From Loripinus fragilis (lineage: Eukaryota; Mollusca; Bivalvia; Lucinida; Lucinidae): a stretch of DNA of 64,000 nt. The DNA lies in assembly GCA_964019695.1 (NCBI GenBank), contig OZ026522.1:18722687-18786686 (forward strand), given 5' to 3'. The notes under the pieces were generated by a model that made no database searches, was not told where the DNA came from, and worked only from the letters and a program-made list of their open reading frames with translations. Below are positions 1 to 12,400 of the stretch, piece after piece (positions within the stretch are counted from its first letter, which is position 1; each line of letters opens with the position of its first letter). A program made the translations under genes and the position numbers.

Positions 1-127
1 AGGTCTGATTTGGATCTAACTGTGTAGCACTCTGATGGTATTGATAAAAATTATTTGAAACAGTTTTTGAGAAATCAGTAGACGCCAATAGAACATTTAA
101 ATTACTCAGCATGCAAAGAGGTAAGGG

Positions 128-425
128 ACCTGATACTTTGGCTGTTGTCGGGCCCATCAGGGTTTAATATACTTTTGAATCCTTATCTTTGATTCATCTC
201 ATTTTCATATCTTGATTTTAATGTTCTATGAGATAATTCCTGGATAAGTTAGGGATAATTCAGGCAAACCAAACATCTATATATCTTGATCCACATCAGA
301 ACTATGGGTGAGTATGGTACCACGAAACATGTTTAAGCCCTCCAGTAAAAATATTTTACAGACCCTCCCAAGGTGATGCTTCTTTTGTGGATCATTTTTG
401 TTATTTATATTTTGTGGTTGTCATG
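128..425 (+). repeat. Dispersed repeat family A, copy 0 member
   Basis: Starts near CCTGATACTTTGGCTG and ends near TTCTTTTGTGGATC. Matching members lie at 17,507-17,800, 34,148-34,440 and 42,382-43,031 in this orientation, and 26,357-26,695, 43,112-43,445 and 47,247-47,668 in the opposite one, with short fragments near 21,380 and 38,029. No coding potential. Confidence 0.75.
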
Positions 426-562
426 TTTTCTTAGATACGAGATCGTGATCTCGATCATACTTCATAATTATGTCATTATTATGAGAAAATGATGTATATA
501 GTTATTACGAGAAAATTTTCCCCATTATTACGAGATAGTTACCGGCAGTCACACACCGTTAC

Positions 563-626
563 AACAACGTCGTATCAACATCGATGCGACGTCATGACGT
601 CGCATCGACGTCGATACGACGTTGTT
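563..626. repeat. 64-base palindrome centred on ACGTCATGACGT
   Basis: The two 32-base arms match at about 30 positions and meet at GACGTCA-TGACGTC. Copies 1 and 2 keep only the right arm (near 17,925 and 34,565). The centre contains CRE-like TGACGTC half-sites, but the arms look like a foldback element rather than a promoter. Confidence 0.7.
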
Positions 627-679
627 TCGACGCCATGTGACTGCTGGGCTCTGACTTTATTAATTAAGACAGTTTTGAT

Positions 680-1310
680 TTGATCGTTATGGACCCGCCA
701 AAGTTCAATGCACTGGTCTTGAAATTGTTTCTGAAATGTGGCAGACTTACCCGAATCTCTTGTGCCAAACAAACTCAAACCATTTTCAACCTCCTCTATG
801 TGCGCTCCTGTGTTAAATGTGCTGGTGTTCGACTGCCGCTGGCACCTTCTCTCAAACTTCCAGAAATCCTTAGTGCCAAAGAAGATAAAGTCTTATTTCT
901 GTCTGAAGGGTCCTGTCTGTCTGCCGTGTCCTTTTCTCTGGCACCCGAGTCTCTAACATGCGCGCATATTTCTGCAGATTAGGTTAAGACCAGTTGAATT
1001 CCTGTAGGTAACGTCTTCATGGAATTACTAGTTAAGGCACTAGTCGGTTACTGTACTTGACACCATCACAGACTTCCAGGATCTCCAATACCTTGCACCA
1101 GAGACCAATTAGGACACACTAGACTCTCCCCAGTCAATAGCACTGGTATTTGAAAGTTCCTGGTGTCATCAAAGACGCCAAGGAATCCTAAATGCAGAAA
1201 AAATATACTAGAATCGATATCTATTGACTCACTAGCTGAATGGATCAGTTTGTGATTTCTCTGGCAGGCTGGCAGACTTTCAGGAATCCCCAGTGCCAAA
1301 TATCTGCACA
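680..1310. repeat. Degenerate array of a short motif bounded by TGGCA and TGCCA
   Basis: The motif CAGACTT-xx-GGAATC-xx-AGTGCCAA or close variants recurs near 739, 840, 940, 1,060 and 1,262, and again in copies 1 and 2 (18,050-18,580 and 34,690-35,240). The stretch is richer in C and T than its surroundings. No function can be assigned. Confidence 0.5.
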
Positions 1311-1814
1311 AGTTAGCTAGTTATAACGAGATAGTAACTACAAGTTAGTTATATTGTTATTACAAGTCAGTTATCTCATTATTATAGGCGATTAGTGAAA
1401 TGCTCAGACTAGCATGCACATGTGTTCAGTCATACTAGGGCATCCATAGTTCGCATATGCAAAGAAAGTGCGCAGCTAAAGGTTCAGACACAAATCCCGA
1501 TGAATAACTAAAACTAGAGTAAAGGCACACCAGTGTTTTCATAATACACATTACGTGGCTTTTAGACTTCATCCAAGCCACAGAATGTAGCCCTGGAACG
1601 CACAACGTCATATTTACACATCGACTAAAGGAGCAAAGTGACTCAATTTAGAGAACAATAGACTCTGCTAATTCAAGACTCTCGCCAGCGTCACGGTGTT
1701 GTGTCCTTTGGCGTGTCACTTTATCTTATCAAAGAAGACAGAAGATCATCCCAACATGACTAAATTATTAATTGGGACGTGAATTATTAATACAAGCAAC
1801 CAAAACAAACTAGA

Positions 1815-2753
1815 ATTGTTTTTCACAGATAAAAAACAGAAGTCTCCCCCTTTTTAGGGGTCAAAAGGATCAAAATGTCAGTAAATAAAGTTACTAATCA
1901 AAGGGAAATTACTCCAAAACATAGCAGAGTTATGGTTCTTGTGTATGACATTATCTTACTGTGCTTTACAACTGTTTGAAATTTCATTCAAATAACTGTA
2001 ACGGTTTTTAACTTACAGAGCGGACACGAAATAGCATTGCAAATGATCAAAGGAAAATAACTCCAAAAATATGCAAAGCAGAGTTTTGGCTCTTGCACAT
2101 GACACATCGTATAATAGTGCTCTACATCTGTGTGAAGTTTCGTCCAAATATCTTGATCAATTTTCAAATTACAAAATGGATACACATTTGCATTTACTAA
2201 TGTTCAAGGGGGAATAATTTGAAAACCATACAAGCAAGAGTTATGGTTTTTTTGCATTACACATTGTCTCAATGTGCTTAACTAATGTATGGAGTTTCAT
2301 TAAAATATCTTTAACGGTAATCACGTTACAGAGTGGACACGAAATAGCATTACAAATGATCAAAGGAAAAATAACTTTAAAAATATGCAAAACAGAGTTA
2401 TGGTTCTTGCAAATGACACATTGTTTCATTGTGTTCTACAACTGTATGACGCCTCATCCAAATAGCTTGAACTATTTTCAACTTACAGAGTGGACACAAA
2501 ATTGCATTTACTCATGTTTCAAGGAAAATTATTTAAAAAAATATACAAGCAAGAGTTATGGTTCTTATGCATGACACGTCGTAATGTGCTTTACAAATGT
2601 ATGAAATTTCATCAAAATATCTTTAACGGTTATCAAATTATAGAGTGGATACGATCTTTGACGAAAAGATGGACAGACAGATGGACAGACAGACAGACGG
2701 ACGTAAGGAGAAAAACAATATGTCTTCAGACCCTGGAGGGGGAGACATAATTT
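1815..2753. repeat. Tandem array, period about 157 bases, copy 0 only
   Basis: Units with the phrase ACAGAGTGGACACGAAAT begin near 2,010, 2,168, 2,323, 2,481 and 2,636. The array ends in GGACAGACAGACAGACGGAC and GGGGGAGACATAA. Copies 1 and 2 read straight across this position (near 19,110 and 35,760), so it is an insertion in copy 0 or a loss from the others. Confidence 0.8.
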
Positions 2754-3490
2754 ATGTAAACCATCTAGCAATCACTGATCAAACGTCACACAATTCTATC
2801 ACTGAAAGGAGCAATTACACCAGACAACAAATATACTAAATGCTGTAAATTTTACTCTGAAATATTTATGAAGTAATTCTGAGCCCAGTGCTAGTGTAAG
2901 TATGTTCTGGTGATTTTGTCGAGCCACACAGGAAGTAATGTGTCTCTTTGTTTGTTTTCCCCCTGATATTTCACTACTTAATGGTGCTTTGAATACATTT
3001 AAATGCCCAACTTCCTGTCCTTAAAACTGCTCCTTCTTTCTATGTATTTCTATCAGAGTATTGGTTTCATTTAGGGTAGAATGTTTCTTTTGTTCTTGAT
3101 TTATGGCTCTAGAATCCCTTGTTCCTTAAGAAATTGGAGCACCAAAACCTTTACACAATTTGCCTATTGATATGACAGGACCATGGTTGTTTTATTGAGC
3201 TATTCAATGTGGTCTTCTGTTGAAATTTCTCACAAGGGTAAATATTTTTTGCATAAACATTCTCAATAAAGGATTGGTACCTTCCAATTTGTATGTATTT
3301 TGGTTAATTTTAGCTTCTTTGATACACCTGAGATTTAACCTAGAGTCTACACATTTATCACAGTCCTCTGCAAATTAATACATGAATTTATGAACAAATG
3401 TACTGTATTTTTTGGTTCTAATTCCAAACTGTACAGGTTTTGGACTATGAGGTCTCTTAAGTTTAAGTTGAATTTTTACTTAGATTTTAA

Positions 3491-4040
3491 GGGGATATAT
3501 CTTTCAAAAGCTCTTACTTGCATGACAATTTTCCTGTATAAACAAGAATTGTTTTTGTCAAGTAGACGGCCAAATTGTGGTATGAACAACTTATACCTAT
3601 AATATTTAGAAGTATTTTTGCCCAAAATGTACACATTTCTGGTAGAAAATGTTTTCAATTTTTGCTTATGAATTCTTCAAGTTTAAATTGAAAAATTGTA
3701 AATAATACCAGAAATACATAATACTTGGGCCAAAATACTTCTAAATAGTGCAGACAGATAATTGTTGTTCATGCTCATGCAAATGATTTTCTCTTAAGTT
3801 CATCCAGCGACTCACAATATTGCAAACAGTATCAAACCAGGAAATAACTCCAACAAGACTGATAAGCATGTTGCCGATTGCTCAAAAGCTGTATGTTGGG
3901 GCGTAAAGTGATTTATGTGAGATGTATAAACTGTTCATACAACAATGTGGCCAAAAGTATCCGTCTCCTTGATAGAAAGCAATTTTTGTTTATGCAGGAA
4001 TAATTTCATGCAAGTAAGAGCTTTTGAAAGATATATCCCC
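3491..4040. mobile_element. TTAA-flanked inverted-repeat element (550 bp) in copy 0
   Basis: The ends are GGGGATATATCTTTCAAAAG and its inverse, extending as imperfect inverted repeats of about 90 bases. TTAA flanks both sides (3487-3490 and 4041-4044). Copies 1 and 2 show the intact empty site GATTTTAAGACAC at 19,842 and 36,492. TTAA duplication points to piggyBac-type or Kolobok-type transposition. No transposase is present. Confidence 0.88.
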
Positions 4041-4809
4041 TTAAGACACAGGACGTGTGTGAAGAAAAGGCTGCAGCTCAACATTAGAATCACTGTCAGG
4101 ATAAATGCTCATGTTGGCCTTATATGACGAACATACAATTGAGATAATAAATACTCCATTTCCAGTTCAGCAATTGACAATTCAAGAAGGATCTGTTTTG
4201 CCTATTCTTGTTTATTACCAATATTGCTAATGTCTAGCCATATCAATTTGGCAACGCCCGAGCCAGAGTGCTAGCATTCAAGGTATGAACTGAGCTTTTT
4301 GCATCGAACAGAGCTTCAATTTAGTCCATACATTTATGGTATTTCTTTCTGGTTTCATTTTTCTGTATGTTTAACAGATATTCTGAGCATGTCTATACAA
4401 GTTTAGAATTTTCACTTTTATAGTTTGATACCCTATGTTTAATGTGTTTTTTTATGACCATAGGCCTCACAAACGTAGACGCAAGTGTTTTTAAGTTTTC
4501 CTTTAGTGCGCACGGTTGGAGTGCTGCTAGGTGTTTACCTGGTTCAAATTTTCTAACGTACAAATCACAGACTTTGGCTTCAGTAATGTTGGTGTTGAGC
4601 TAGAAATTTACATATTCTTAGGCCAAATATAAATCTAGTGCTAGGTTCTTGTTAGTGATACAGAACCACATGATATAAAGGCAAAATAAGATAAATTGGA
4701 GTAAGAAAATAATATAGTGTGGTTAGCATTCCAATACATATTCAGGAGGTGTGGTCAGGCTCTACGCAGTGAGTATGTTATCGTCAGCAGAAAACTTCAC
4801 TGGATCATT

Positions 4810-5008
4810 AAAAAAAAAAAACTTTTTGTGGCTTTTCCATGGGTAGAAACCAGTACTGGGCCGGCAGGGTTTATGATTTGTGTGTTTATTATATGACGGG
4901 AACTCCCCAAGGCTCAACCGAAAGTGGTTTTATGGAGAAGCCAGGAATCGAACCTGCGACCCCTGGTTTACAAGGCATATTGCTTATCCACTACACCACG
5001 GGGGCTTC
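4810..5008 (-). mobile_element. tRNA-derived SINE with 13-bp target duplication
   Basis: The minus strand begins with a tRNA-like head: A box TGGTGTAGTGGATAAGC and B box GGTTCGATTCCTGG. The acceptor-stem halves do not pair, so it is not a functional tRNA. TCACTGGATCATT is duplicated at 4797-4809 and 5009-5021. The 3' end is a T-run on the minus strand. Copies 1 and 2 have the empty site. Confidence 0.88.
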
Positions 5009-5050
5009 TCACTGGATCATTTCATTGGCTATATACATTGGCTTTATTTA

Positions 5051-5165
5051 AGGATTGAAATTGTTATTTTAAGCTTGCACTGGATGATGAAAAACGTCAG
5101 AAACATTAAAAAAGCTCATGTTTTTCATCATCCAGTGGAAGCTTGAAATATGAATTTCAAACCTT
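5051..5165. repeat. Foldback element with near-perfect hairpin
   Basis: AAGCTTGCACTGGATGATGA at 5071 pairs with its inverse before 5146, and the arms extend outward with some mismatches. It lies in copy 0 only. The remainder of 5,166-6,229 is AT-rich sequence absent from copies 1 and 2, with nothing else recognisable. Confidence 0.7.
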
Positions 5166-7132
5166 ATATTTACATTCTATATTATCAATCAAATTTATTT
5201 AATTGTCTTCCACCCTACCCCGTCAGTGACCCTCATAAAATGTTATTCATTTATAACTGAGTTGTTGGAACAGCGAGGGAGCAAAAGTCGTCGACATAGC
5301 GTGTTGGCCATACGTGAATGTCGTCACACAACTGTCGATAAACAAATATTGTTATTGGCTGACATTGACGTATTTCCACCTAGCGTCACGGTCTAGATCA
5401 CATGACATTTCAATGTTTTGCACCAAGAAATGCAAGCAGCCAGAAATGTTAGTTTCATCTAAGGCAACTACACCAAGAATGTAAATAAAAGAAGGTGATT
5501 AAATTAGTTATTTCATACTTAACAGTGAAACCAATGCATAGATCTAAAACAAATAAAAATGGTATTTTCACAGCGTGAAACGATATGTTATCAATCAATA
5601 GTGATTGATATCAGCCTATATTTTCACTAGTGACTGATATCACTTTCTTGGATTACCTCTGACTTTTCCATTCACTTAATGTAGCTCACTTTGAACATTC
5701 AAACGCCTATAACTTTCTTATTTATGATCAAAGATACCGATTGTGGTTAGGCATTTTCTTAGTTAGAACACGAGTACCAAAATAAATCAGTTTTTTATAA
5801 AAAAATTCGATTTTGCTTTTTCAGCACCCCCACTTCATTGAGTGAGGAAATGCATGTGAGCTATGTTACGTAACGTCATCAAACATTTATGACGTTACTT
5901 ATGACGTCACTTGTCTCGCTCTTTGACGCTGAATAAATTTCTTTTTGTCTGTAAGTCTCGATGACTATAGATTGATTCAGGTATTCTGTCACAAATACTC
6001 ATTTGTCTTCGATTTGGCTTGAAGCATGGTTAATTGATTAACCGTAAATCTTCTAATATGTATAAATTAAAAAGAAAAAATACTTTTTATTTCAGTAAAT
6101 ACCAAAAAATTGTCATTCCTTGAGTAGAAAACATCGAAAATAATTGTCACTCGTGCTGCGCCCTCGTGAAAATTCTGATGTTTTCAACACACTCGATGAA
6201 ATATATTTGATATTCACCTCAAAAAAGTAAATATCCTCCACAAATGTAATTAATCAAAATAAGAGTGTTTTAACATTTTATGCCCAAAGCGGGAGAAAAC
6301 CGTATTGAATTTTAGATCACCCCCTATGATAAAAAAAACGTCTTTTTATTTGCTTCAACACTACTGGGTTCCCAAAGTTATTAATAGGACATTCATTTCG
6401 GAGATGAGAGTTTCTTATATGGTACATATTCCTTTTTTCCTTTATACGTACATCCATTACACGTATGGCAATCCCAGTCAGTGGCCGTTACTTGTCAGGA
6501 ACGTATGCCCTACGCATGCGTTTTATACGCTCCTTCAGATTTCCACGACGACCTTCATCGCCACTGAGACGACTTTCACCACTGGATAAACTGTCCGTTC
6601 CGCGTCTGTAACCGTTATCTATTAATATGTTGAAAAATCATTACTTATAACAAAGGTCGTTCTTAACTTTAAGGAGGCATTGTTTGGCCCTGGTGATTTA
6701 AATATAGGCCAAGAGATTGGTATGTGTTTTGATTGGCCAGAGAAAAAAACTTGGTTTCAAATGACGCTTACTTACAGTGGTTCCAATAAGTCGCTGGTAT
6801 TCGTAGCTTTGACCTGTTTTATACTTTCTGCTAAAAGGTTTGCTATGGTTTCATGGGAGTAATTTTCTCTATAATAATAATGGGGGCATCAAGCAATATA
6901 TCCCTTTATAAACTTGCAAAGTGTAATGCGCATTTATCAGTCACCCCGAATATTAACTGAATTGTTTCAACATAATCTAATAAACGTTTCCTATCTCACG
7001 GCATGTTACCTTTATCAGGTCATGATGACGTTGCACTTTTTGAATGACGTCGCTAATGACGCTGAATCAGCACAAAAATCAAAAATTACGTCATAGTCGC
7101 TAGTTTGAAGAGTGTTCAACAATGGGTAAACT

Positions 7133-7301
7133 GATAAATAGAATACCAGGTTCGCGTCTTTTGATATTAAGTTTACCAGGCTCGGCTTTGAGAACGCATG
7201 TTAAATCGCTCGGCAAGCCTCGCGATGTCAACAAGCGTTCTCAAAGCCTTGCCTGATAAACTTGATATCAAAAGACACTCACCTAGTATTCTCGATTTAT
7301 C
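7133..7301. repeat. Foldback element with 70-base arms
   Basis: The arms start GATAAAT at 7133 and end at ATTTATC 7301, with about 27 bases between them containing CGGCAAGCCTCGCGATG. A related GGCAAGCCTCG core lies at 11,270 inside the ZP gene intron. Confidence 0.75.
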
Positions 7302-7559
7302 AGTCTGAAAAGACGACGAGGTCTTAGATTTTTGTGCCCCCTGATGGACAATCATGACACTGAGAATTCAGTCCTACGAAATACAGAGATACATGTACTT
7401 ATATGTTCGTTGGCGTCAGAGAAGCTCAATTGAGTGGATTAGATGACTTCGTTTGAAATCAGTGCAAAGGTGTAATATCAAAAGGTTTCAAAACGTCAAA
7501 ACAATTGTGTAATTAAAGAATGTTTTTTATATTTCTCAACCAAAGCACAACGTATGCTG

Positions 7560-7609
7560 TGGGTACTCAAAAGAACTGTCTCAATGAAACGGTTCTTTTG
7601 AATACCCAA
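7560..7609. repeat. Short hairpin repeat, member 1
   Basis: TGGGTACTCAAAAGAAC pairs with GTTCTTTTGAATACCCA across a loop of about 14 bases. The same hairpin occurs at 58,011-58,058. Confidence 0.65.
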
Positions 7610-7870
7610 TTCAAATATAAGGATTGATGAAAAAGACTATTCACAATTTTCCACTAACATGCATATTTTTGTTATTCGGACCCACGTAAATTTGAGTCGT
7701 TGACTTTTAAAAGCAAACAACTCTAATCTTCTATTATCTTATTTATTGGCAATAGACAAACATTGAATAAGGAAGTACCGACATATAAAAAGTTAATTGC
7801 CAAATTCAAATACTAACACTTTATTTGAACACAATTCAAACTCGATGGTACTAAGAGTCTGGTGATAGGA

Positions 7871-9307
7871 ACTTGCTATTCATCATATAGGAAATAGATT
7901 ATTTTTTGCAGTACTCTCCCACCCCCACTTTACCAAGCTGATCCTTTAGCATTCAGTTGTAGTTTTACAATACACACAATGATTGGTCACGAAGGTGGGA
8001 TGGGGGGGAAGGCTGTAAAATGCTCAAAAACAATTTATTATAAAGCTTAAATGTAACACCATTTTACAATTGCATGTATACAGTATGTAGTTATGATACA
8101 CCTCAGTGAACAGGTCAGACGGATTGAACTAAAAACATAACATAGGCGAGTTGAACAATGCAAGCCCCCCGATCGAGCGCTTGCTAGAAATATCACAACG
8201 TTTTTGAACGATAGCGAGCCCTTGTTTGATAAAAAATGGCTGCGCCCTCTAATTAGAAAAAATTAAATCCATTGGTTCAAAAGCAAAGTGAAATCCCTTT
8301 TTACCTGCAGTTCAAATTATTATTTCGTTTTATATATCCACGCAAAGGAACAAACATTGTCTTTCCAAAACTCGAGTCTTAAATATTGCGCGCATAGTCT
8401 CTCACGAAAACAAATTATTATCGTGGTTTGCCATCTTGACATTTAGGGCGAAACACCTATTTAGTTGAATCGCGAGCGATTACAAGTGCTTGGCGAGTGC
8501 CTGCGTTCAGAGAGAAAGTGCTCGATAGCACTCCGAGCGCTCGTATTGTTGAACACGCCTCAGGGCCTTACACAGGTATAATTAGCATGGTCTCATGCTC
8601 TGAGTTTAAGGTAAACTTCTGCTATTGGGCAAAAATTTTCTCTGATATAATCTTCCTTCTTGGTTCTAAATCATAGCGGTATCAGAGAGGTAGAAAATGT
8701 AATAAGTTGTAGTTTTTTTTAGTAATATGATAAAATTATCAGTTAGACGGGGGCCAGTCTAAGGTATAATCTATGTGTAAGCCGTCAAAAGCATTTTACT
8801 TATTTATAAATTAGAATGAAATCTTTTAATCGCGACGTTGTATTTCCATGTATTTGGATGAATATCATACGAGAAAAGTAATTGGGTCATAAAAATACCC
8901 AACCAGGTATATCTGTTACTACATGTACACAAGGTGGTTCTGGACGACAATATGTTACAGGCCCTTGACGACTGTGTATACGTGCTGGACAACAGGTTGC
9001 AAGTTTTAGACAGCATAGTCAACAAAACAATATAATCTAAGAAAAAGGATTTGACACTTTTTTCCACATCACACAATGATTTTACTGATAATTGGCTTCC
9101 ATCTTGGATATATACTGCTTTACAAAAGTTAAGCATGGATAAATAAAAATTGATTTTTATTTGAGCAAATGGCTTAAAGTAATAAAATATCTGCTGAAAT
9201 GATGGTTTGATATGTGATAAAGTTGAGGAAAGCAATTGATGTACTTTAATTGGATTTCTACTGCGTCGTTCATTACTTTAAACAAGAGAGGGATCAAAAA
9301 GTTTTTT
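7871..9307. other. Intergenic region with one candidate MITE
   Basis: No gene seen. 8144-8560 is bounded by AGGCGAGTTGAACAATGCAA and the inverse of a close variant, consistent with a small inverted-repeat element. The open frames on both strands at 8,804-9,459 overlap and show no domain. A minus-strand AATAAA at 9161-9156 may serve the ZP gene. Confidence 0.5.
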
Positions 9308-9401
9308 TTAACGTGTTTCAACTGCGTTATTGACAATACAAAGTTGACACAGCATCGGTTCATAAAGTCCTTTGTTTTCCAGCTTAGTCGAATCAGCCAT
9401 T
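9308..9401 (-). CDS. Candidate last exon of the LRR-Ig-ZP gene
   Basis: A clean acceptor (CTTTTTTTCAG) precedes 9401. It is phase 2, which matches the donor after 10191. The frame gives about 30 residues starting MADSTKLENKG and stops at 9308. A minus-strand AATAAA lies about 150 bases further on (9161-9156). The peptide has no hydrophobic segment and no domain I recognise. If it is the true last exon, the product would be secreted or a further exon with a membrane helix lies between 9402 and 10190. Phase agreement alone has a one-in-three chance of being accidental. Confidence 0.3.
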
Positions 9402-12400
9402 CTGAAAAAAAGGTCGTCTCCTTTGAGCATTTGAAGCAAAAGTTGAGTCTTGATAACAACTAACGACGTAGGGTTTTCGTGTTTAAGTGGCTGCCAAGGG
9501 TAAGGCACGTTTATAAAAATTTGTCCCTGGGTATTTAATTCATAAAAAAGGTGACGTTAATCTGAAGTTGAGGCTCAATGTAGGCGGTAACGCTGTCTAA
9601 AGAAGAAGTTTTCAAAGTATCAAGTAACATAAATGATCCGGTTGCTTGTGCCACTCAAGCATCAAAAAGATTACTTGACCGCTTGATTTACTTCGCTGAA
9701 AAGTCAAGAAGTGGAAAAAAACACCATTTTAACGTCATAATGGAACGGTAAAACGTGGCATAAACGGGGATCAAACTTTGATGTTTTTAACCTTTTTCAT
9801 CATTAAGAACCTTTACTTTACATTAGAATCAAAATTTTAATTTCCGATGTAGACGTGGATCCTTTACATGCCCATGGCATCAAATTTAACGTCAATCTAC
9901 CTTTTGTTTGGCCGACACCAAAAAATGTAAATTTCAAGATCCCCATGTAAGTTGATTGTTTCTTTTTCATTCAAAGTGGGGCATCATATTCAAATCCGTG
10001 CTAAACTTTGAATTAAGCGGTATCAATCAAAATGCTCAATGGTGCCAGGGGATGATCACTTGGACTACGCAAGGATAATGTATTCACTACAAGAATCAAC
10101 AAAAAAGGGTTAAAATCAAGTTCCAGGGCCTCCCAGAGTTCACTCTTTTACTGCCAGACTATTATGATGTTGTGGCTCCAACATGGTTACCCAATAATCG
10201 CTGGTCCATGACATGACAGGTCACACCTAGACGTATAATCGTTGTTGTCACAGAGGGATGCCTTGCAGTAGATATCAAGTCCTTCTTTATTATTGGTGTA
10301 TTCAATTTCTTGGAACACAAATCTAACCTCATGCTGCGAGTAAGAAATAATGTGGGTATTCTGGTCGGTCACGCATCTGAAAAAAAGGGAATGAGCCGCG
10401 ACATGTGATTTGCAACAATATCGTATATATATATTTTGAAAAGTGTAGACTCAAGTCGAGCCTTAGCAGCTTCCTTTTAAGTTTAGAAACTCCAAATGCT
10501 GTTCGGTCGGTGGCTTAAGCGTCATTGAATATTCAAATGACCAACACTAGCTCTGACCAGACTGCGCATATGCACAGGCTAGTCAGAGCCTTTGTTGGTT
10601 GCACATATACCACATTGTTGGAAAGATCATGTCGTGGCTCAAATATGGACCAAAACATGAATTTTGGTACTTATTGTGTTTGTCCGAATGTTTCTAATGC
10701 TTCTAGCCTAATATCAAGTGCCAGCCCAATTGTAGGCTTTTCATTAGTTCAACAGGGCTACATGTACCTCATGATCAAGCACACGAGGAGGATGCAATAG
10801 TTACATATTATCATAAACTATGATGAGTGCAAGGATGAATAGAAAAAAACCCAGTACTGAGGATCACCATTTGACATCATGAGGCGTGACGAAGATAGAT
10901 AATTTTTGTGCGTATGAGGAAAACTGTCTCTGTGCGTGTGTTAAAACATAATCTTGCACACCGGATAAGGATATCTGAGATTTTACCCTGGGATAGAAAA
11001 TCTTATCTAACCCATGCTATCTTACCCAGGCTGTCACGTGATGGTTTCATACATTGGTTGTATTGGAAATCACGCACATTGTCGTCAACTGACGTCATTG
11101 TTATATTAAAGTGACGTCATCATGTGAAATCGCATCTTAGCGTATTCAGGGACTTCTGGAAAATTATTTTAAAATAGAAAAACAGTGGTGAGCATCAAAA
11201 AGAATCCATTATATTAGTCTGAGGGTAGGATAGACAAATCCGTCCCTCGGGATCACCATTTGTCATCACTCGGCAAGCCTCGTGATGCCAAACGGTGATC
11301 CTTGGGATGGATATTCATACCCATTTTTGATGATATAGTAGCTCTGTTCCTCTGGAGTTTCTTTGTAAGGCTTCATATAACACGAACGATGAACCAGCTT
11401 TATATCATTGTCCTGAGTTTCAGTGAAGACTTTCCCATAGACAGTTTCTCCAACACTTATATGGAACGGAGGTCCTGTTAAAGACTGTGAAAAGGCTTGA
11501 TCCCTGTAGAACACCAATGCGACGGAAGAATGTTCAGGCGGTGGAGTGTGTATGCTATCTGGTAAATGTTGCCCGTTATGGTGCATATGCGCAGTTGCAG
11601 TTGCGTCACGTGGAACGTCACACTCAACATTCAGATCCCAGAAATGACGTCTGATTATGAAGGTGAAAACGGGATCGTGTTGGGCGTAGACAAGTTTGTT
11701 GACAAACTTCAGTGTATGTGGTGTTTTCTGAAAAAATGCTATACATGTATCAAAGTTTGCTAAAAACGATTTGATTTTATGTCATAAAAAAGATCAGGTC
11801 TACAAGGCATGGGCCAATATGAAAATAATTGTGGTGAGCCTTTTTCCAGTAGGTGTATTCTCATTATGTCATACTTTTTGTACGATAGACTACCTCCTAA
11901 CGGGATCTTTACCCCTTAATTACATAAAAAGTAAATCTGATGAATTTAGAGACCTTTCTGACCTCGTATTTATGCCACAAACATAGAAACCCACAGGCTA
12001 TTTTATGACATTCTCGATTTTCTATTCTCTAGAGCAGTTTTCTATTAAATATTTACCAGTGGGTAAGCATTAAATCGTTTCGTAGCTTGGTTTATGATTG
12101 TAACATTTCTTGGTCAGTAATCTTGGTACTTATCACAAATTGAGGGTAACGATGGTGCATGCGAGCCTGTGCAAATGCGAAGACTCACAAGAGACTTCGG
12201 TACTCGCATATTTACACACATTTAGGATGTTAATGAAAATTCAGGCAAATATTTACACATGTAGCCTCACTTGATTAACAGTGAAAAAATAAGTGTCATT
12301 GTAACCTTTCAACTACTCTAAAAGCAATGTTCTGTTTGATTCACTTGATACGGTGAAACGTTACATCAATAAATGATGGAATTGTTTAAAATCTCTAGAG

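Larger units (their letters stand above)
1..7870. repeat. Older diverged copy (copy 0) of the LRR-EGF spacer
   Basis: Blocks 1-5,050, 6,230-6,415 and 7,690-7,840 align in order with 17,381-20,655, 20,690-20,835 and 22,265-22,410 of copy 1, with clearly more substitutions than copy 1 versus copy 2. Between the blocks, copy 0 carries its own insertions: a tandem array, a TTAA element, a SINE and a foldback. No LRR or EGF exon lies in this stretch. Open frames in it (for example 680-982) are not conserved between copies and I do not call them genes. Confidence 0.85.

Noticed and set aside
680..982. 100-residue plus-strand open frame and relatives at 18054-18293
   Set aside because: It lies in the degenerate TGGCA/TGCCA motif array, and copy 2 has a stop in the same place. 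Repeat-derived.
4930..5008. tRNA gene on the minus strand
   Set aside because: It has A and B boxes, but the acceptor stem does not pair and it is the head of a SINE with target duplications.
8804..9459. Overlapping open frames on both strands
   Set aside because: No domain, unusual composition, and frames on opposite strands overlap. Only the short 9308-9401 segment has a phase-matched acceptor.
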